NCBI RefSeq assembly: GCF_003595175.1
Contig: NZ_CP032419.1
Coordinates: 3,596,001 to 3,660,000, forward strand
Direction of reading: 5' to 3'
DNA: 64,000 bases
Source: Pseudomonas cavernae
GTDB lineage: Bacteria > Pseudomonadota > Gammaproteobacteria > Pseudomonadales > Pseudomonadaceae
The translations under genes and the position numbers were made by a program. Shown here in pieces: positions 10,084 through 20,478 of the stretch (positions are counted from its first letter, which is position 1; each line of letters begins with the position of its first letter). Under the pieces are notes generated by a model that did no database searches, was not told the DNA's origin, and was given only the letters and a program-made list of their open reading frames with translations.

Positions 10084-10718
10084 ACGCCGCCAAACGCCAG
10101 GAAATCTTTCGCCGCCTGCATGAGGACAATCCCGACCCGCGCACCGAGCTGGCCTACTCCACGCCCTTCGAGCTGCTGATCGCGGTGATCCTCTCCGCCC
10201 AGGCCACCGACGTCGGCGTCAACAAGGCCACCGCCAAGCTGTTCCCGGTGGCCAACACGCCGGAGGCGATCTATGCCCTGGGTGTCGAGGGTTTGAGCGA
10301 GTACATCAAGACCATCGGCCTGTTCAACAGCAAGGCCAGGAACGTCATCGAGACCTGCCGCATCCTGGTCGAACAGCACGGCGGCCAGGTGCCGCAGACC
10401 CGCGAAGAGCTCGAGGCGTTGCCCGGGGTCGGCCGCAAGACCGCCAACGTGGTGCTCAACACCGCCTTCCGCCAACTGACCATGGCGGTGGACACACACA
10501 TCTTCCGGGTCAGCAACCGCACCGGCATCGCCCCGGGCAAAAACGTGCTGGAGGTGGAGCAAAAACTGCTGAAAGTCGTGCCCAAGGAATTCCTCCTCGA
10601 CGCCCACCACTGGCTGATCCTGCACGGTCGCTACGTCTGCCAGGCGCGCAAACCCCGCTGCGGCAGTTGCCGGATCGAGGACCTGTGCGAATACAAACAC
10701 AAGACCTCTGACGATTGA
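10080..10718 (+). CDS. nth: Endonuclease III
   Basis: A 212-residue DNA glycosylase/AP lyase for oxidised pyrimidines. The helix-hairpin-helix [14 protein letters not shown] lies near residue 115, followed by the catalytic Asp region [12 protein letters not shown]. The C-terminal 4Fe-4S loop is C-x6-C-x2-C-x5-C ([17 protein letters not shown]). The GTG start overlaps the rnfE stop, placing it at the end of the rnf operon as in related bacteria. Confidence 0.96.
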   Translation: MNAAKRQEIFRRLHEDNPDPRTELAYSTPFELLIAVILSAQATDVGVNKATAKLFPVANTPEAIYALGVEGLSEYIKTIGLFNSKARNVIETCRILVEQHGGQVPQTREELEALPGVGRKTANVVLNTAFRQLTMAVDTHIFRVSNRTGIAPGKNVLEVEQKLLKVVPKEFLLDAHHWLILHGRYVCQARKPRCGSCRIEDLCEYKHKTSDD

Positions 10719-10760
10719 CTGGACCGTGGTTTAGCTAACAACCCGATTGAAAAAAACTTT

Positions 10761-10789
10761 TTTACCGACCCCGATTTTGCCGATATAAG
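10761..10789 (+). promoter_or_regulatory. Putative sigma70 promoter for the small gene at 10825
   Basis: TTTACC (10761-10766) and TATAAG (10784-10789) with a 17-base spacer, about 35 bases before the small gene at 10825. Confidence 0.4.
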
Positions 10790-10824
10790 GTGCGCAAATG
10801 GCTTAGGTAGCCTGGAGCACGATC

Positions 10825-11007
10825 ATGAGCACTGGCAAAGAAGATATCGAACTCGATGACGACCTCGCCGCGGAAGACTCTGAAGGTAATCTGGAGGCTC
10901 CGGTTGAAGTGGCGAAAACCAACCTGACCAAGCGCCGCTTGATCGACAACCTGCTGGAAGAGCGTCGCCTGAACAAGCAACTGGCCGAATACGACTTCGA
11001 TCTGTAA
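10825..11007 (+). CDS. Small conserved acidic protein, PA3496-like
   Basis: A 60-residue protein without cysteines, very acidic in its first half (EDIELDDDLAAEDSEG) and basic/helical in its second (TKRRLIDNLLEERRLNKQL). It resembles a small family conserved next to nth in pseudomonads; I recall the label PA3496 family, described only as a putative envelope integrity protein. No signal peptide or membrane segment is visible. It has its own promoter-like sequence and a strong terminator. Confidence 0.8.
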   Translation: MSTGKEDIELDDDLAAEDSEGNLEAPVEVAKTNLTKRRLIDNLLEERRLNKQLAEYDFDL

Positions 11008-11017
11008 CCCGCTCAAT

Positions 11018-11047
11018 AAAAAGCCCCGCAGCTGCGGGGCTTTTTTA
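11018..11047. terminator. Bidirectional rho-independent terminator
   Basis: The stem AGCCCCGCAgcTGCGGGGCT is flanked by an A-run on the left and a T-run on the right, between the convergent small gene at 10825 and gloA. Confidence 0.9.
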
Positions 11048-11063
11048 TGTCTGCGGCTTTCAC

Positions 11064-11456
11064 TCAATCGCGACGATGCGGCGACAGCAGTTCGATCTTG
11101 TAACCGTCCGGGTCCTCGACGAAGGCCAGGATGCTGCGGCCGTGCTTCATCGGCCCCGCTTCGCGGGTGATCTTGCCGCCACGGGCACGGATGTCTTCGC
11201 AGGCCTTGTAGACATCTTCCACTTCCAGGGCGATATGGCCATAGCCGCTGCCCAGCTCGTACTCGCTCACGCCCCAGTTATGGGTCAGCTCGATCACGCT
11301 GTTGTGCGCCTCGTCGCCATAACCGACGAACGCCAGGGTGAACTGGCCGTCCGGGTAATCGTTGCGGCGCAGCAGGGTCATGCCCAGCACTTCGGTGTAG
11401 AAGGCGATGGATTTGTCCAGGTCGCCGACCCGCAGCATGGTATGCAGCAGTCTCAT
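11064..11456 (-). CDS. gloA: Lactoylglutathione lyase (glyoxalase I)
   Basis: A 130-residue single-domain metal-dependent glyoxalase that converts the methylglyoxal-glutathione hemithioacetal to lactoylglutathione. Starting at [12 protein letters not shown], the four metal ligands are in place: His5, Glu56 (SVIELTHN), His74 (GYGHIALEV) and Glu122 (DGYKIELLS). Length equals that of the short Ni-type GloA. It lies downstream of argG with a terminator between. Confidence 0.95.
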   Translation of the reverse strand: MRLLHTMLRVGDLDKSIAFYTEVLGMTLLRRNDYPDGQFTLAFVGYGDEAHNSVIELTHNWGVSEYELGSGYGHIALEVEDVYKACEDIRARGGKITREAGPMKHGRSILAFVEDPDGYKIELLSPHRRD

Positions 11457-11494
11457 CGATGGTCTCCTCATGGCTGGCCACTGGTGGTGGCTCA

Positions 11495-11529
11495 TAAAAG
11501 CATAACCCCGGCGCTTGGCCGGGGTTATG
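11495..11529 (-). terminator. Terminator of argG
   Basis: The stem CATAACCCCGgcgcttggCCGGGGTTATG (11501-11529), read on the minus strand, ends in a short T-run (A-run at 11496-11499), directly downstream of argG. Confidence 0.75.
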
Positions 11530-11554
11530 GGTGTGGCTAGAACCGCGGAGTCTA

Positions 11555-12772
<1,218 letters not shown>

Positions 12773-12901
12773 GCCATCAACTCCACGGGGTATTACGGAA
12801 AACCCGTGATTCTACTGACCCCGGCGGCCAAATTACAGGGGTGCGACAGCTTGTGACGACGAGGCGACGGCTTCTTTCGCCGACGCGACACCCACGCGAT
12901 C

Positions 12902-13873
12902 TCAGGATGCGGCAGGCGCTTTGCCGGCAGCCACGGGGCCTGACGCTGCAGGGGTGGGGGCCGCCGCTGGCGCCTGCGCGGCGGCCGGCGACGGCGCCTC
13001 ACGCGACAGGTGGACGGTCACCCGTCGGTTCTTCGCCCGACTGGACTCGTTGCGGTTCGCCACCAGCGGGTATTGCTCGCCATAAAAGCGCATGACGATC
13101 TGCTCTGCCGCCACACCGTTGGCCTTGAGGTAGTCCTGCACCGCCAGCGCCCGCCGCCGCGACAGGTCGCGGTTGGTCAGCCGGTTGCCGCTGTTGTCGG
13201 AATGGCCATCCAGCTCGATATGGTTGACGCTGGGGTCGGCGCGCAGATATTGCAGGATGATTTCCAGCTTGCTGCGCGCCAGCTCGTCCAGCGCCGTACC
13301 GCCGCCGGAAAACCCCACCTGGGCCTGTTTGATCTGCTCGAAATTGACCGGCAGCAGCTTGCTGGTACAGGCCAGATAATCGTCGTAGGCCTTGGTGAAC
13401 TTGACCGGCAACAAGCGCACCTCCAGCTGCTCGCCACTCTGCCGGCTGCGGTGGCGCACCAGCGGACTGCGCCCGTCCAGCAGGCCGCTGAGCAGGCGCC
13501 CGGCCTGCAACTGGGTGCTATTGAACGGCACCTCGCCAGTACCGACGCTGACCACGCCGAGGTTGATATCGCCGCGCCCCGGCTGCCAGGGCGCGGCCGC
13601 CGCCAGCAGCGTCGCCGAACCGGCACCCAGCCAGCGCTCGCGCGCCTGCAGGCGGAAGGTCGCCTGCTCGCCGGCGCGACGGACGAATTCGCCGCTGCCG
13701 AAGTCGGTGATCGCCTGCGACAGCCGGCACTCGAACTGATCGCCCTCGACCTTCCACTCGACCTTCTCCAGCCGGGTCTGGAAGGTCAGTGCCAGCGCCG
13801 GCAGGCTGGCGAACAGGCTGAGCAGAACAATGATTGGCTGGCGCACAGCAGGCTCCACGGGGAATAACGGCAT
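12902..13873 (-). CDS. motY: Sodium/flagellar motor OmpA-like protein MotY
   Basis: A 323-residue protein with a cleavable signal peptide ([16 protein letters not shown]) and an N-terminal beta domain ([21 protein letters not shown]). An OmpA-type peptidoglycan-binding domain lies at about 205-285 ([25 protein letters not shown]) and an Ala/Pro-rich tail follows. The neighbours argG and pyrC match the locus where P. aeruginosa has motY, needed for stator function. Start MPLFPVEP (13873) is the Met nearest the signal peptide; GTG starts further in are possible. Confidence 0.85.
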   Translation of the reverse strand: MPLFPVEPAVRQPIIVLLSLFASLPALALTFQTRLEKVEWKVEGDQFECRLSQAITDFGSGEFVRRAGEQATFRLQARERWLGAGSATLLAAAAPWQPGRGDINLGVVSVGTGEVPFNSTQLQAGRLLSGLLDGRSPLVRHRSRQSGEQLEVRLLPVKFTKAYDDYLACTSKLLPVNFEQIKQAQVGFSGGGTALDELARSKLEIILQYLRADPSVNHIELDGHSDNSGNRLTNRDLSRRRALAVQDYLKANGVAAEQIVMRFYGEQYPLVANRNESSRAKNRRVTVHLSREAPSPAAAQAPAAAPTPAASGPVAAGKAPAAS

Positions 13874-13976
13874 TCCCGAGAGGTATCGGTCAGCCAGGAC
13901 GAAACTTGATAGCGAGTGCCTGAAAGTGGCTTTTCCGGTAGCATTCCAGGCCTGTTTTACCCGCCTGGAACTCCCC

Positions 13977-15023
13977 ATGTCTGACCGCCTGACCCTGCTG
14001 CGTCCCGACGACTGGCATATTCACCTGCGCGACGGTGCCGCACTGACGCAAACCGTCGCCGACGTGGCGCGCACCTTCGGCCGCGCCATCATCATGCCCA
14101 ACCTGGTGCCGCCGGTGCGCAATGCCGAAGAGGCAGACGCCTATCGCCAGCGCATTCTCGCCGCCCGTCCGACCGGCAGCCGTTTCGAACCGCTGATGGT
14201 GCTGTACCTGACCGACAGCACCACGTCGGCCGACATCCGCGCCGCCAAAGCCTGCGGTTTCGTCCATGCGGCCAAGCTCTATCCGGCCGGCGCCACCACC
14301 AACTCGGACTCCGGCGTGACCAGCATCGACAAGATCTTCCCAGTGCTGGAAGCCATGGCCGAGGTCGGCCTGCCGCTGCTGGTGCACGGCGAGGTCACCC
14401 GCGACGAAATCGACGTGTTCGACCGCGAGCAGTTCTTCATCGAGGAACAGCTGAGCCGCGTGGTCGAGCGCTTCCCGACCCTGAAGGTGGTGTTCGAGCA
14501 CATCACCACCCGCGAGGCGGTGCAGTTCGTCCTGGCGGCACCGGCCAACGTCGGCGCCACCATTACCGCCCATCACCTGCTGTACAACCGCAACCACATG
14601 CTGGTCGGCGGCATTCGCCCGCACTTCTATTGCCTGCCGATCCTCAAGCGCAACGTGCATCAGGAAGCGCTACTTGCGGCCGCCACCAGCGGCAACCGCA
14701 AGTTCTTCCTCGGCACCGACTCGGCGCCGCACGCCCAGCACGCCAAGGAAGCCGCCTGCGGCTGCGCCGGCTGCTACACCGCCTATGCGGCCATCGAGCT
14801 GTACGCCGAGGCCTTCGAGCAGCGCAATGCGCTGGACAAGCTGGAAGCCTTCGCCAGCCATTACGGTGCGGACTTCTATGGCCTGCCGCGCAACCGCGAC
14901 ACCATCACCCTGGTGCGCGAGGAGTGGACTGCCCCGGCCAGCCTGCCCTTCGGCGAGCTGTCGGTGATCCCCCTGCGCGCCGGTGAAAAACTGCGCTGGC
15001 GTCTGTTGGAGGATCGCGCGTGA
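13977..15023 (+). CDS. pyrC: Dihydroorotase
   Basis: A 348-residue class II dihydroorotase, the same length as E. coli PyrC, catalysing ring closure of carbamoyl aspartate in pyrimidine synthesis. The zinc motif HIHLRDG is near residue 15. [15 protein letters not shown] carries the carbamylated Lys near 103, followed by LLVHGEV and HITTREAV histidines and GTDSAPH with the catalytic Asp near 250. ATG at 13977; its stop overlaps the rnt start. Confidence 0.97.
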   Translation: MSDRLTLLRPDDWHIHLRDGAALTQTVADVARTFGRAIIMPNLVPPVRNAEEADAYRQRILAARPTGSRFEPLMVLYLTDSTTSADIRAAKACGFVHAAKLYPAGATTNSDSGVTSIDKIFPVLEAMAEVGLPLLVHGEVTRDEIDVFDREQFFIEEQLSRVVERFPTLKVVFEHITTREAVQFVLAAPANVGATITAHHLLYNRNHMLVGGIRPHFYCLPILKRNVHQEALLAAATSGNRKFFLGTDSAPHAQHAKEAACGCAGCYTAYAAIELYAEAFEQRNALDKLEAFASHYGADFYGLPRNRDTITLVREEWTAPASLPFGELSVIPLRAGEKLRWRLLEDRA

Positions 15024-15694
15024 GCGAAAACCTGTACGACGACGAACTCGACGTCAGCCTGCCGTCCGGCCCGCGTCACCCGATGGCCGCGCGCTTTCGC
15101 GGCTACCTGCCGGTGGTGGTGGATGTCGAGACCGGCGGCTTCAACTGCGCCACCGACGCCCTGCTGGAAATCGCCGCCACCACCATCGGCATGGACGAAC
15201 AAGGCTTGCTGTTCCCCGAGCACACCCTGTTTTTCCGTGTCGAGCCGTTCGAAGGCGCCAATATCGAGCAGGCCGCCCTGGAGTTCACCGGAATCAAGCT
15301 CGATCACCCGCTGCGCATGGCCGTCAGCGAAGAGCATGCGCTGACGGAGATTTTCCGCAGCCTACGCAAGTCGCTGAAGGCCAACGGCTGCAAGCGCGCC
15401 GTCCTGGTTGGCCACAATAGCAGCTTCGATCTGGGCTTCCTGAATGCCGCCGTGGCGCGTACCGGGATCAAGCGCAATCCGTTCCACCCCTTCTCCAGCT
15501 TCGATACCGCCACCCTCGCGGGCCTGGCCTACGGTCAGACCGTGCTGGCGAAAGCCTGCCAGAGCGCGGGGATCGAATTCGACGGCCGCGAGGCGCATTC
15601 GGCCCGCTATGACACGGAAAAGACCGCCGAGCTGTTCTGCGGCATCGTCAACCGCTGGAAGGAAATGGGCGGCTGGATGGACTTCGACGACTGA
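15020..15694 (+). CDS. rnt: Ribonuclease T
   Basis: A 224-residue DEDDh exoribonuclease that trims tRNA and other stable RNA 3' ends. ExoI is [10 protein letters not shown], ExoII is [13 protein letters not shown], and ExoIII is [14 protein letters not shown] with the catalytic His. The GTG start overlaps the pyrC stop by 4 bp, so the two are co-transcribed. Confidence 0.96.
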   Translation: MSENLYDDELDVSLPSGPRHPMAARFRGYLPVVVDVETGGFNCATDALLEIAATTIGMDEQGLLFPEHTLFFRVEPFEGANIEQAALEFTGIKLDHPLRMAVSEEHALTEIFRSLRKSLKANGCKRAVLVGHNSSFDLGFLNAAVARTGIKRNPFHPFSSFDTATLAGLAYGQTVLAKACQSAGIEFDGREAHSARYDTEKTAELFCGIVNRWKEMGGWMDFDD

Positions 15695-15730
15695 GTGAAC
15701 AGCTCAATCGGCGACCTGGCTGCAACGCCC

Positions 15731-15766
15731 AATAAAAAGCCCCGCAACTGCGGGGCTTTATTTATT
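15731..15766 (+). terminator. Terminator after rnt
   Basis: AAAAAGCCCCGCAactgCGGGGCTTTATTT; a GC stem flanked by A- and T-rich tails. It may act in both directions. Confidence 0.85.
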
Positions 15767-15783
15767 GCTGGCGGCAAATCTCA

Positions 15784-15968
15784 GAGCCTGTTTACGATCT
15801 CGCGAGCCAAGGTCAGGCAAGGCGAAATCGGGCGAAGAAGCACAGTTTACGCGTTGTAAATGAGCATGACTCGCTGCGCTCGCCCTGCGGGCCAGCCTTC
15901 GGCTGTTACTCCGCTTCGCTACGTTTTAACGCAACATGGCCGACGCGCAGCAGATCGTGAACAGGCTC
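15784..15968. mobile_element. TNA-flanked MITE, copy E1 (185 bp)
   Basis: Ends GAGCCTGTTTACGATCT and AGATCGTGAACAGGCTC are inverted repeats with one mismatch. Both sides carry TCA (15781-15783 and 15969-15971) in the context C-TCA-G. The right TCA is the complement of the TGA stop of the peroxiredoxin gene. The interior keeps the family core TTTAC...GTAAATGAGCAT but has an extra 60-70 bp module (CTCGCTGCGCTCGCCCTGC...) shared, in opposite orientation, with copy E3. Confidence 0.85.
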
Positions 15969-16571
15969 TCAGAGCTTGCTGGCGTTCTCGGCCAGGTACT
16001 TGGCTACACCTTCCGGCGAAGCGGTCATACCCTTGTCGCCCTTCTTCCAGTTCGCCGGGCAGACTTCGCCGTGCTCCTCGGTGAATTGCAGGGCATCGAC
16101 TAGGCGCAGCAGCTCATCCATGTTGCGGCCAAGCGGCAGGTCGTTGACGATCTGCGAACGCACCACACCGCTCTTGTCGATGAGGAAGGCGCCACGGTAG
16201 GCCACACCGTCATCCGACTCGACGTCATAAGCCTTGGCGATTTCGTGTTTGACGTCGGCTGCCAGGGTATAGCGCACCGGGCCGATGCCGCCCTTGTCCA
16301 CCGGCGTGTTGCGCCAGGCGTTGTGGCTGAAATGCGAGTCGATGGACACCCCAATCACCTCGACATTGCGCGCCTGAAAGTCGGGAATGCGGTGGTCCAG
16401 GGCGATCAGCTCGGACGGGCAGACGAAGGTGAAGTCCAGCGGGTAGAAGAACACTAGGCCGTATTTGCCTTTGAGGGCCGCGGACAGGGTGAAGCTTTCG
16501 ACGATCTCGCCATTGCCCAGCACGGCGGCAACCGTGAAATCCGGGGCTTGCTTGCCTACGAGTACGCTCAT
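15969..16571 (-). CDS. 2-Cys peroxiredoxin (AhpC/Prx1 type)
   Basis: A 200-residue thiol peroxidase. The peroxidatic Cys is in DFTFVCPSEL near residue 51 and the resolving Cys in GEVCPANW near 170, with the usual Arg in the RSQIVNDLPLGR region. The family reduces hydrogen peroxide and organic peroxides. ATG at 16571 starts MSVLVGKQAPDF. It is divergent from bfd beside a bacterioferritin gene, suggesting joint iron/oxidant control. Its TGA stop coincides with the target repeat of element E1. Confidence 0.92.
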   Translation of the reverse strand: MSVLVGKQAPDFTVAAVLGNGEIVESFTLSAALKGKYGLVFFYPLDFTFVCPSELIALDHRIPDFQARNVEVIGVSIDSHFSHNAWRNTPVDKGGIGPVRYTLAADVKHEIAKAYDVESDDGVAYRGAFLIDKSGVVRSQIVNDLPLGRNMDELLRLVDALQFTEEHGEVCPANWKKGDKGMTASPEGVAKYLAENASKL

Positions 16572-16794
16572 ACGTTTTTCTCCCAAAGAGTTGAGCAAGA
16601 AGCGGTACTACTCATACCCGAGCGCTCACGACCGCCCGATGACACGACCCGCTCCATAGGGCCAATCTTCATACACCCCGGTTTTCCGCATTGCCCAGCG
16701 CTTCAATGCGCCCGAATACTCACCTAAGCCTATGTTTTATAAGGGCTCTTACCACTAATCGGGGAGATGGGAATCCAGCTAGATCAGTTTTGAC

Positions 16795-16816
16795 AAGCAT
16801 TCTCATTAAGATTAAT
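16795..16816. promoter_or_regulatory. Candidate Fur box upstream of bfd
   Basis: The minus strand reads AATCTTAATGAGAATGCTT, close to the AATGAGAAT core of Fur sites, 40-60 bases before bfd. bfd is iron-regulated in pseudomonads, so a Fur site is expected here. The match is partial. Confidence 0.5.
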
Positions 16817-16855
16817 ATCCTGCCCATCAAGCCACTTCGAGTTTTGGGCGATCCC

Positions 16856-17074
16856 ATGTACGTCTGTCTCTGCCAAGGTGTCACCGACGGTCAAATCCGC
16901 GAGGCGATTTTTGAAGGCTGCTGCAGTTACCGCGACGTGCGCCAGACCCTAGGTGTCGCCAGCCAATGCGGCAAATGCGCATGCCTGGCCAAGCAAGTGG
17001 TACGCGAAACCCTGAGCGAAATGCAGAGCAGCCAAGCCGCCCTCGCCTACCCGGCAAGTTTCGTCGCCGCCTGA
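16856..17074 (+). CDS. bfd: Bacterioferritin-associated ferredoxin
   Basis: A 72-residue [2Fe-2S] protein that binds bacterioferritin and delivers electrons to release stored iron. The four cysteine ligands are C4 and C6 (MYVCLCQGV), C38 and C41 (SQCGKCACL); extra Cys occur at GCCSY and CAC. ATG at 16856. It is followed by a terminator and then bfr, its partner. Confidence 0.95.
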   Translation: MYVCLCQGVTDGQIREAIFEGCCSYRDVRQTLGVASQCGKCACLAKQVVRETLSEMQSSQAALAYPASFVAA

Positions 17075-17091
17075 TAACCCCGCACTCGCAA

Positions 17092-17117
17092 AGCCGGATC
17101 TAGAATCCGGTTTTTTT
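17092..17117 (+). terminator. Terminator after bfd
   Basis: The stem GCCGGATctagAATCCGGT is followed by a run of seven T. Confidence 0.85.
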
Positions 17118-17273
17118 ATGCCTGGAATTCAAGCAGTTAACGGCAAAATGCGGAACAAAAACGTTCGTATTCAGATTAGTTTTTACTTAAATTTCAATAG
17201 CTTATGTTTGACAGCCCGACCTTGCAGGTCGAAACTTTGGGGATAACCACTCCCTAGTGCGGCAGGAGCAGAC

Positions 17274-17744
17274 ATGAAAGGCGACAAGAAAGTCATCCAG
17301 CATCTCAACAAGATCCTCGCCAACGAGCTGGTCGCGATCAACCAGTACTTCCTGCACGCTCGCATGTACGAAGACTGGGGTCTGAAGAAGCTCGGCGAGC
17401 ACGAATACCACGAATCCATCGACGAGATGAAGCATGCGGACACGCTGATCAAGCGCATCCTCTTCCTCGAAGGCCTGCCCAACTTGCAGGACCTCGGCAA
17501 GCTGATGATCGGCGAGAACACCAAGGAAATGCTGGCCAGCGACCTCAAGCTGGAACAGCACGCAGTGCCCGACCTGAAAGCCGCCATCGCCTATTGCGAG
17601 AGCATCGGCGACTACGGCAGCCGTGAACTGCTGGAAGAGATTCTCACGTCCGAGGAAGAGCACATCGACTGGCTGGAAACCCAGCTCGGCCTGATCGACA
17701 AGGTTGGTTTGGAAAACTACCTGCAATCGCAGATGGACGAGTAA
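17274..17744 (+). CDS. bfr: Bacterioferritin
   Basis: A 156-residue four-helix ferritin that oxidises and stores iron and binds haem at subunit interfaces. It starts [19 protein letters not shown]. The haem-ligand Met52 is in [10 protein letters not shown]. Ferroxidase ligands Glu18, Glu51, His54, Glu94, Glu127 and His130 appear in place ([19 protein letters not shown]). It closely resembles P. aeruginosa BfrB as I recall it. It lies next to bfd. Confidence 0.96.
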   Translation: MKGDKKVIQHLNKILANELVAINQYFLHARMYEDWGLKKLGEHEYHESIDEMKHADTLIKRILFLEGLPNLQDLGKLMIGENTKEMLASDLKLEQHAVPDLKAAIAYCESIGDYGSRELLEEILTSEEEHIDWLETQLGLIDKVGLENYLQSQMDE

Positions 17745-17756
17745 AACCGCAGGCAC

Positions 17757-17786
17757 AAAAAAGCCCCGCATCGCGGGGCTTTTTTC
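17757..17786. terminator. Bidirectional terminator between bfr and grxD
   Basis: The stem AGCCCCGCatcGCGGGGCT is flanked by A6 and T6, between convergent genes. Confidence 0.9.
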
Positions 17787-17800
17787 ATACTGCGCTGAAA

Positions 17801-18127
17801 TCAGGCGCTGGCCTTGCTGGCCGCGTCCTTGATCAGGGTTTGCAGTTCACCCTTCTCGAACATCTCGACCATGATGTCGCTGCCGCCGACCAGTTCACCA
17901 CCGACCCACAGCTGCGGGAAGGTCGGCCAGTTGGCGTACTTCGGCAGGTTGGCGCGGATTTCCGGGTTCTGCAGGATGTCGACGTAGGCGAACTTCTCGC
18001 CACAGGCCATCACCACCTGCGCCGCCTTGGCGGAAAAGCCGCACTGCGGAGCATTCGGCGAGCCTTTCATGTACAGCAGAATGGTGTTGTTGGCGATCTG
18101 CTCTTTGATGGTTTCGATGATATCCAT
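17801..18127 (-). CDS. grxD: Monothiol glutaredoxin (Grx4 type)
   Basis: A 108-residue monothiol glutaredoxin with the active-site motif CGFS (residues 29-32), WPTFPQLWV and GGSDI for glutathione binding. Such proteins bind a glutathione-ligated [2Fe-2S] cluster and pass it on. ATG at 18127 gives MDIIETIKEQI, the standard N-terminus. It fits the surrounding iron-handling genes. Confidence 0.95.
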   Translation of the reverse strand: MDIIETIKEQIANNTILLYMKGSPNAPQCGFSAKAAQVVMACGEKFAYVDILQNPEIRANLPKYANWPTFPQLWVGGELVGGSDIMVEMFEKGELQTLIKDAASKASA

Positions 18128-18229
18128 GGGGCACCTCGGCACTGAACTTCCCGACTCACCGGTCGGCACGATGGCGGCATTGTAACGGAAAGCCGGGCGC
18201 CATGCTCGGCCTCCGCTCTACCCCGCTTA

Positions 18230-18369
18230 GAACCTGTTTCGGTTCTCGCGAGCTAGAGCGAGACAAGGCAAAAACAGCCGAAGAAGCGCAGTTTACGAGT
18301 TGTAAATGAGCATTCTGAGGCTGTTTTTAACGCCGTATCGCCGACGCGCAGCAGATCCGAGACAGGTTC
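18230..18369. mobile_element. TNA-flanked MITE, copy E2 (140 bp)
   Basis: Ends GAACCTGTTTCGG and CCGAGACAGGTTC, flanked by TTA (18227-18229 and 18370-18372) in the context C-TTA-G. The right TTA is the complement of the TAA stop of the oxidoreductase gene. The inner stem AAAAACAGCC (18270-18279) pairs with GGCTGTTTTT (18319-18328), around a conserved core TTTACgagttGTAAATGAGCAT. About 90% identical to copy E4. Confidence 0.9.
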
Positions 18370-20478
18370 TTAGGCGGCTTCGACCTCCACTGGCACGCCA
18401 TTGAGGGCAGCATTGCCGGACAAGGCGTCGAGTTGGCGCTCATCGGTGAGGTCGTTGGCGCTGGCCCCGGGCTGGGCCATGGCGATCTCCATCTGCACGC
18501 CCGGGCGGCGGTGGCCCCAGCCATGCGGCAGGCTGACCACCCCGGGCATCATCTCGTCACTCGCCGCCACTTCCACTTCGACGATCCCGACCCGCGAACG
18601 CACGCGCACCAACTGGCCATCGCTCAGGCCGCGCCGGTCGAGGTCCTCGGGGTGCATCAGCAACTGATGCCGCGGCTTGCCTTTCACCAGCCGGTGATAG
18701 TTGTGCATCCAGGAGTTGTTGCTGCGCACGTGGCGGCGGCCGATCAGCAGCAATTCGCCGGACTTCGGCGTCTTGACCGCGGCAAAGCGCTGCAGATCGG
18801 CGAGCAGCAGTGCCGGCGCCGCCTGCACGGTTTTATCGGCGGTTTTCAGACGCCCCGCCAGGTTCGGCTGCAGGGCACCGAGGTCCAGGCCGTGGGGATA
18901 ATCGCGCAGGCCGGCCAGCGACAGCTTGTGCTCGCCGCGCTCGCCATAGGGACCGGCGCGCAGACCCATGTCGATCATCTGTTCGGGCGCCAGGGTCGGC
19001 TTCAGCTCGCCCCCAGTCTTGGCGGCGAAGGCCCGGGCCAGGCCGACGAAGATTTCCCAGTCATGCAGAGCACCCTGCGGTTTATCCAGCACCGCCTCGT
19101 TGAAGCGGGTGACGTTGCGCACGGCGAACAGGTTGAAGGTGGTGTCGTAGTGGTCGTGCTCCAGCGGCGCCGTTGGTGGCAGAATCAGATCGGCGTAGCG
19201 CGTGGTTTCATTGATGTAGAAGTCGATGCTGAGCATGAACTCCAGTCCGTCCAGCGCCTGCTCCAACTGCCGGCCATTGGGCGTCGACAGCACTGGGTTG
19301 CCGGCCACGGTCACCAGCGCGCGGATCTGTCCCTCGCCCGGGGTCAGCATCTCCTCGGCCAGCGCCGCGACCGGCAGTTCGCCGCCGAATTCCGGCAGCG
19401 CCGACACGCGGCTCTGCCAGCGGTTGAAATGCCCCCCGGCGGTGGTCGCCACCAGATCCACGGCGGGCAAGGTGCACAGCGCCCCGCCCGCCCGATCGAG
19501 GTTGCCGGTCACCAAATTGATCAGTTGCACCAGCCACTGACAGAGGGTGCCGAACGCCTGGGTCGACACGCCCATGCGCCCGTAGCACACGGCCTTGTCG
19601 GCGGCGGCGAAGTCGCGCGCCAGTTGGCGGATCTGCTCGGCCGGCACCCCGCAACGGGTGCTCATGGCCTCGGGGTCGAAGGCCGCGATGGCCTCGCGCA
19701 CCGCGTCGACACCGTCAGTGTCCAAGTGGCTGGCGCGGGTCAGGTTTTCCTCGAACAGGGTGTTGAGCACGCCCAGCAACAGCGCAGCATCCTGGCCGGG
19801 CCGCACGAATAGATGCTGGTCGGCGATGGCCGCCGTCTCGGTGCGCCGCGGGTCGACCACCACCAGCTTGCCGCCGCGCGCCTTGAGCGCCTTCAGGCGC
19901 TTCTCCACATCCGGCACGGTCATGATGCTGCCGTTGGAAGCCAGCGGGTTGCCGCCGAGGATCAGCATGAAGTCGGTGTGGTCGATGTCGGGAATCGGGA
20001 TCAGCAGGCCGTGGCCGTACATCAGGTGGCTGACCAGATGATGCGGCAGCTGATCCACCGAGGTCGCCGAATAACGGTTACGGGTCTTCAGCTGGCCGAG
20101 AAAATAGTTGCTGTGGGTCATCAGCCCATAGTTGTGCACGCTGGGGTTGCCCTGGTAGACGGCCACCGCGTTCTGTCCGTGACGGGCCTGGATCTCGCTC
20201 AGGCGCTCGGCGACCAGAGCGAAGGCCTCATCCCAGTCGATCGCCTGCCATTCATTGCCGACCCGGCGCATGGGGCGGCGCAGGCGGTCGGGGTCGTTCT
20301 GGATGTCCTGCAGGGCCACGGCCTTGGGGCAAATGTGGCCGCGGCTGAAGCTGTCCTGGGCATCGCCCTTGATCGACAGGATGTGCTGTGCGCCATCGTC
20401 CTGACGCTGGGTCTCGATGCTCAGACCGCAGATGGCTTCGCACAGATGGCACGCACGGTGATGGAGGGTCTTGGTCAT
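18370..20478 (-). CDS. Molybdopterin-dependent oxidoreductase (formate dehydrogenase/nitrate reductase family)
   Basis: A 702-residue member of the DMSO reductase/FdhA superfamily. An N-terminal 4Fe-4S site has C-x2-C-x3-C (CHLCEAICG) and a distal Cys in SRGHICPKA. It has bis-MGD pterin contacts (LGGNPLASNGS, VVDPRRTETA) and a C-terminal molydopterin dinucleotide domain (LLIGRRHVRSNNSWMHN, HPEDLDRRGLSDGQ). The metal-ligand segment SATSVDQLPHH has Ser/Thr rather than Cys or selenocysteine. No partner subunit is adjacent, so substrate is unknown. ATG 20478 has GAGG at 7 bases; an in-frame GTG at 20484 is too close to it. Confidence 0.88.
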   Translation of the reverse strand: MTKTLHHRACHLCEAICGLSIETQRQDDGAQHILSIKGDAQDSFSRGHICPKAVALQDIQNDPDRLRRPMRRVGNEWQAIDWDEAFALVAERLSEIQARHGQNAVAVYQGNPSVHNYGLMTHSNYFLGQLKTRNRYSATSVDQLPHHLVSHLMYGHGLLIPIPDIDHTDFMLILGGNPLASNGSIMTVPDVEKRLKALKARGGKLVVVDPRRTETAAIADQHLFVRPGQDAALLLGVLNTLFEENLTRASHLDTDGVDAVREAIAAFDPEAMSTRCGVPAEQIRQLARDFAAADKAVCYGRMGVSTQAFGTLCQWLVQLINLVTGNLDRAGGALCTLPAVDLVATTAGGHFNRWQSRVSALPEFGGELPVAALAEEMLTPGEGQIRALVTVAGNPVLSTPNGRQLEQALDGLEFMLSIDFYINETTRYADLILPPTAPLEHDHYDTTFNLFAVRNVTRFNEAVLDKPQGALHDWEIFVGLARAFAAKTGGELKPTLAPEQMIDMGLRAGPYGERGEHKLSLAGLRDYPHGLDLGALQPNLAGRLKTADKTVQAAPALLLADLQRFAAVKTPKSGELLLIGRRHVRSNNSWMHNYHRLVKGKPRHQLLMHPEDLDRRGLSDGQLVRVRSRVGIVEVEVAASDEMMPGVVSLPHGWGHRRPGVQMEIAMAQPGASANDLTDERQLDALSGNAALNGVPVEVEAA

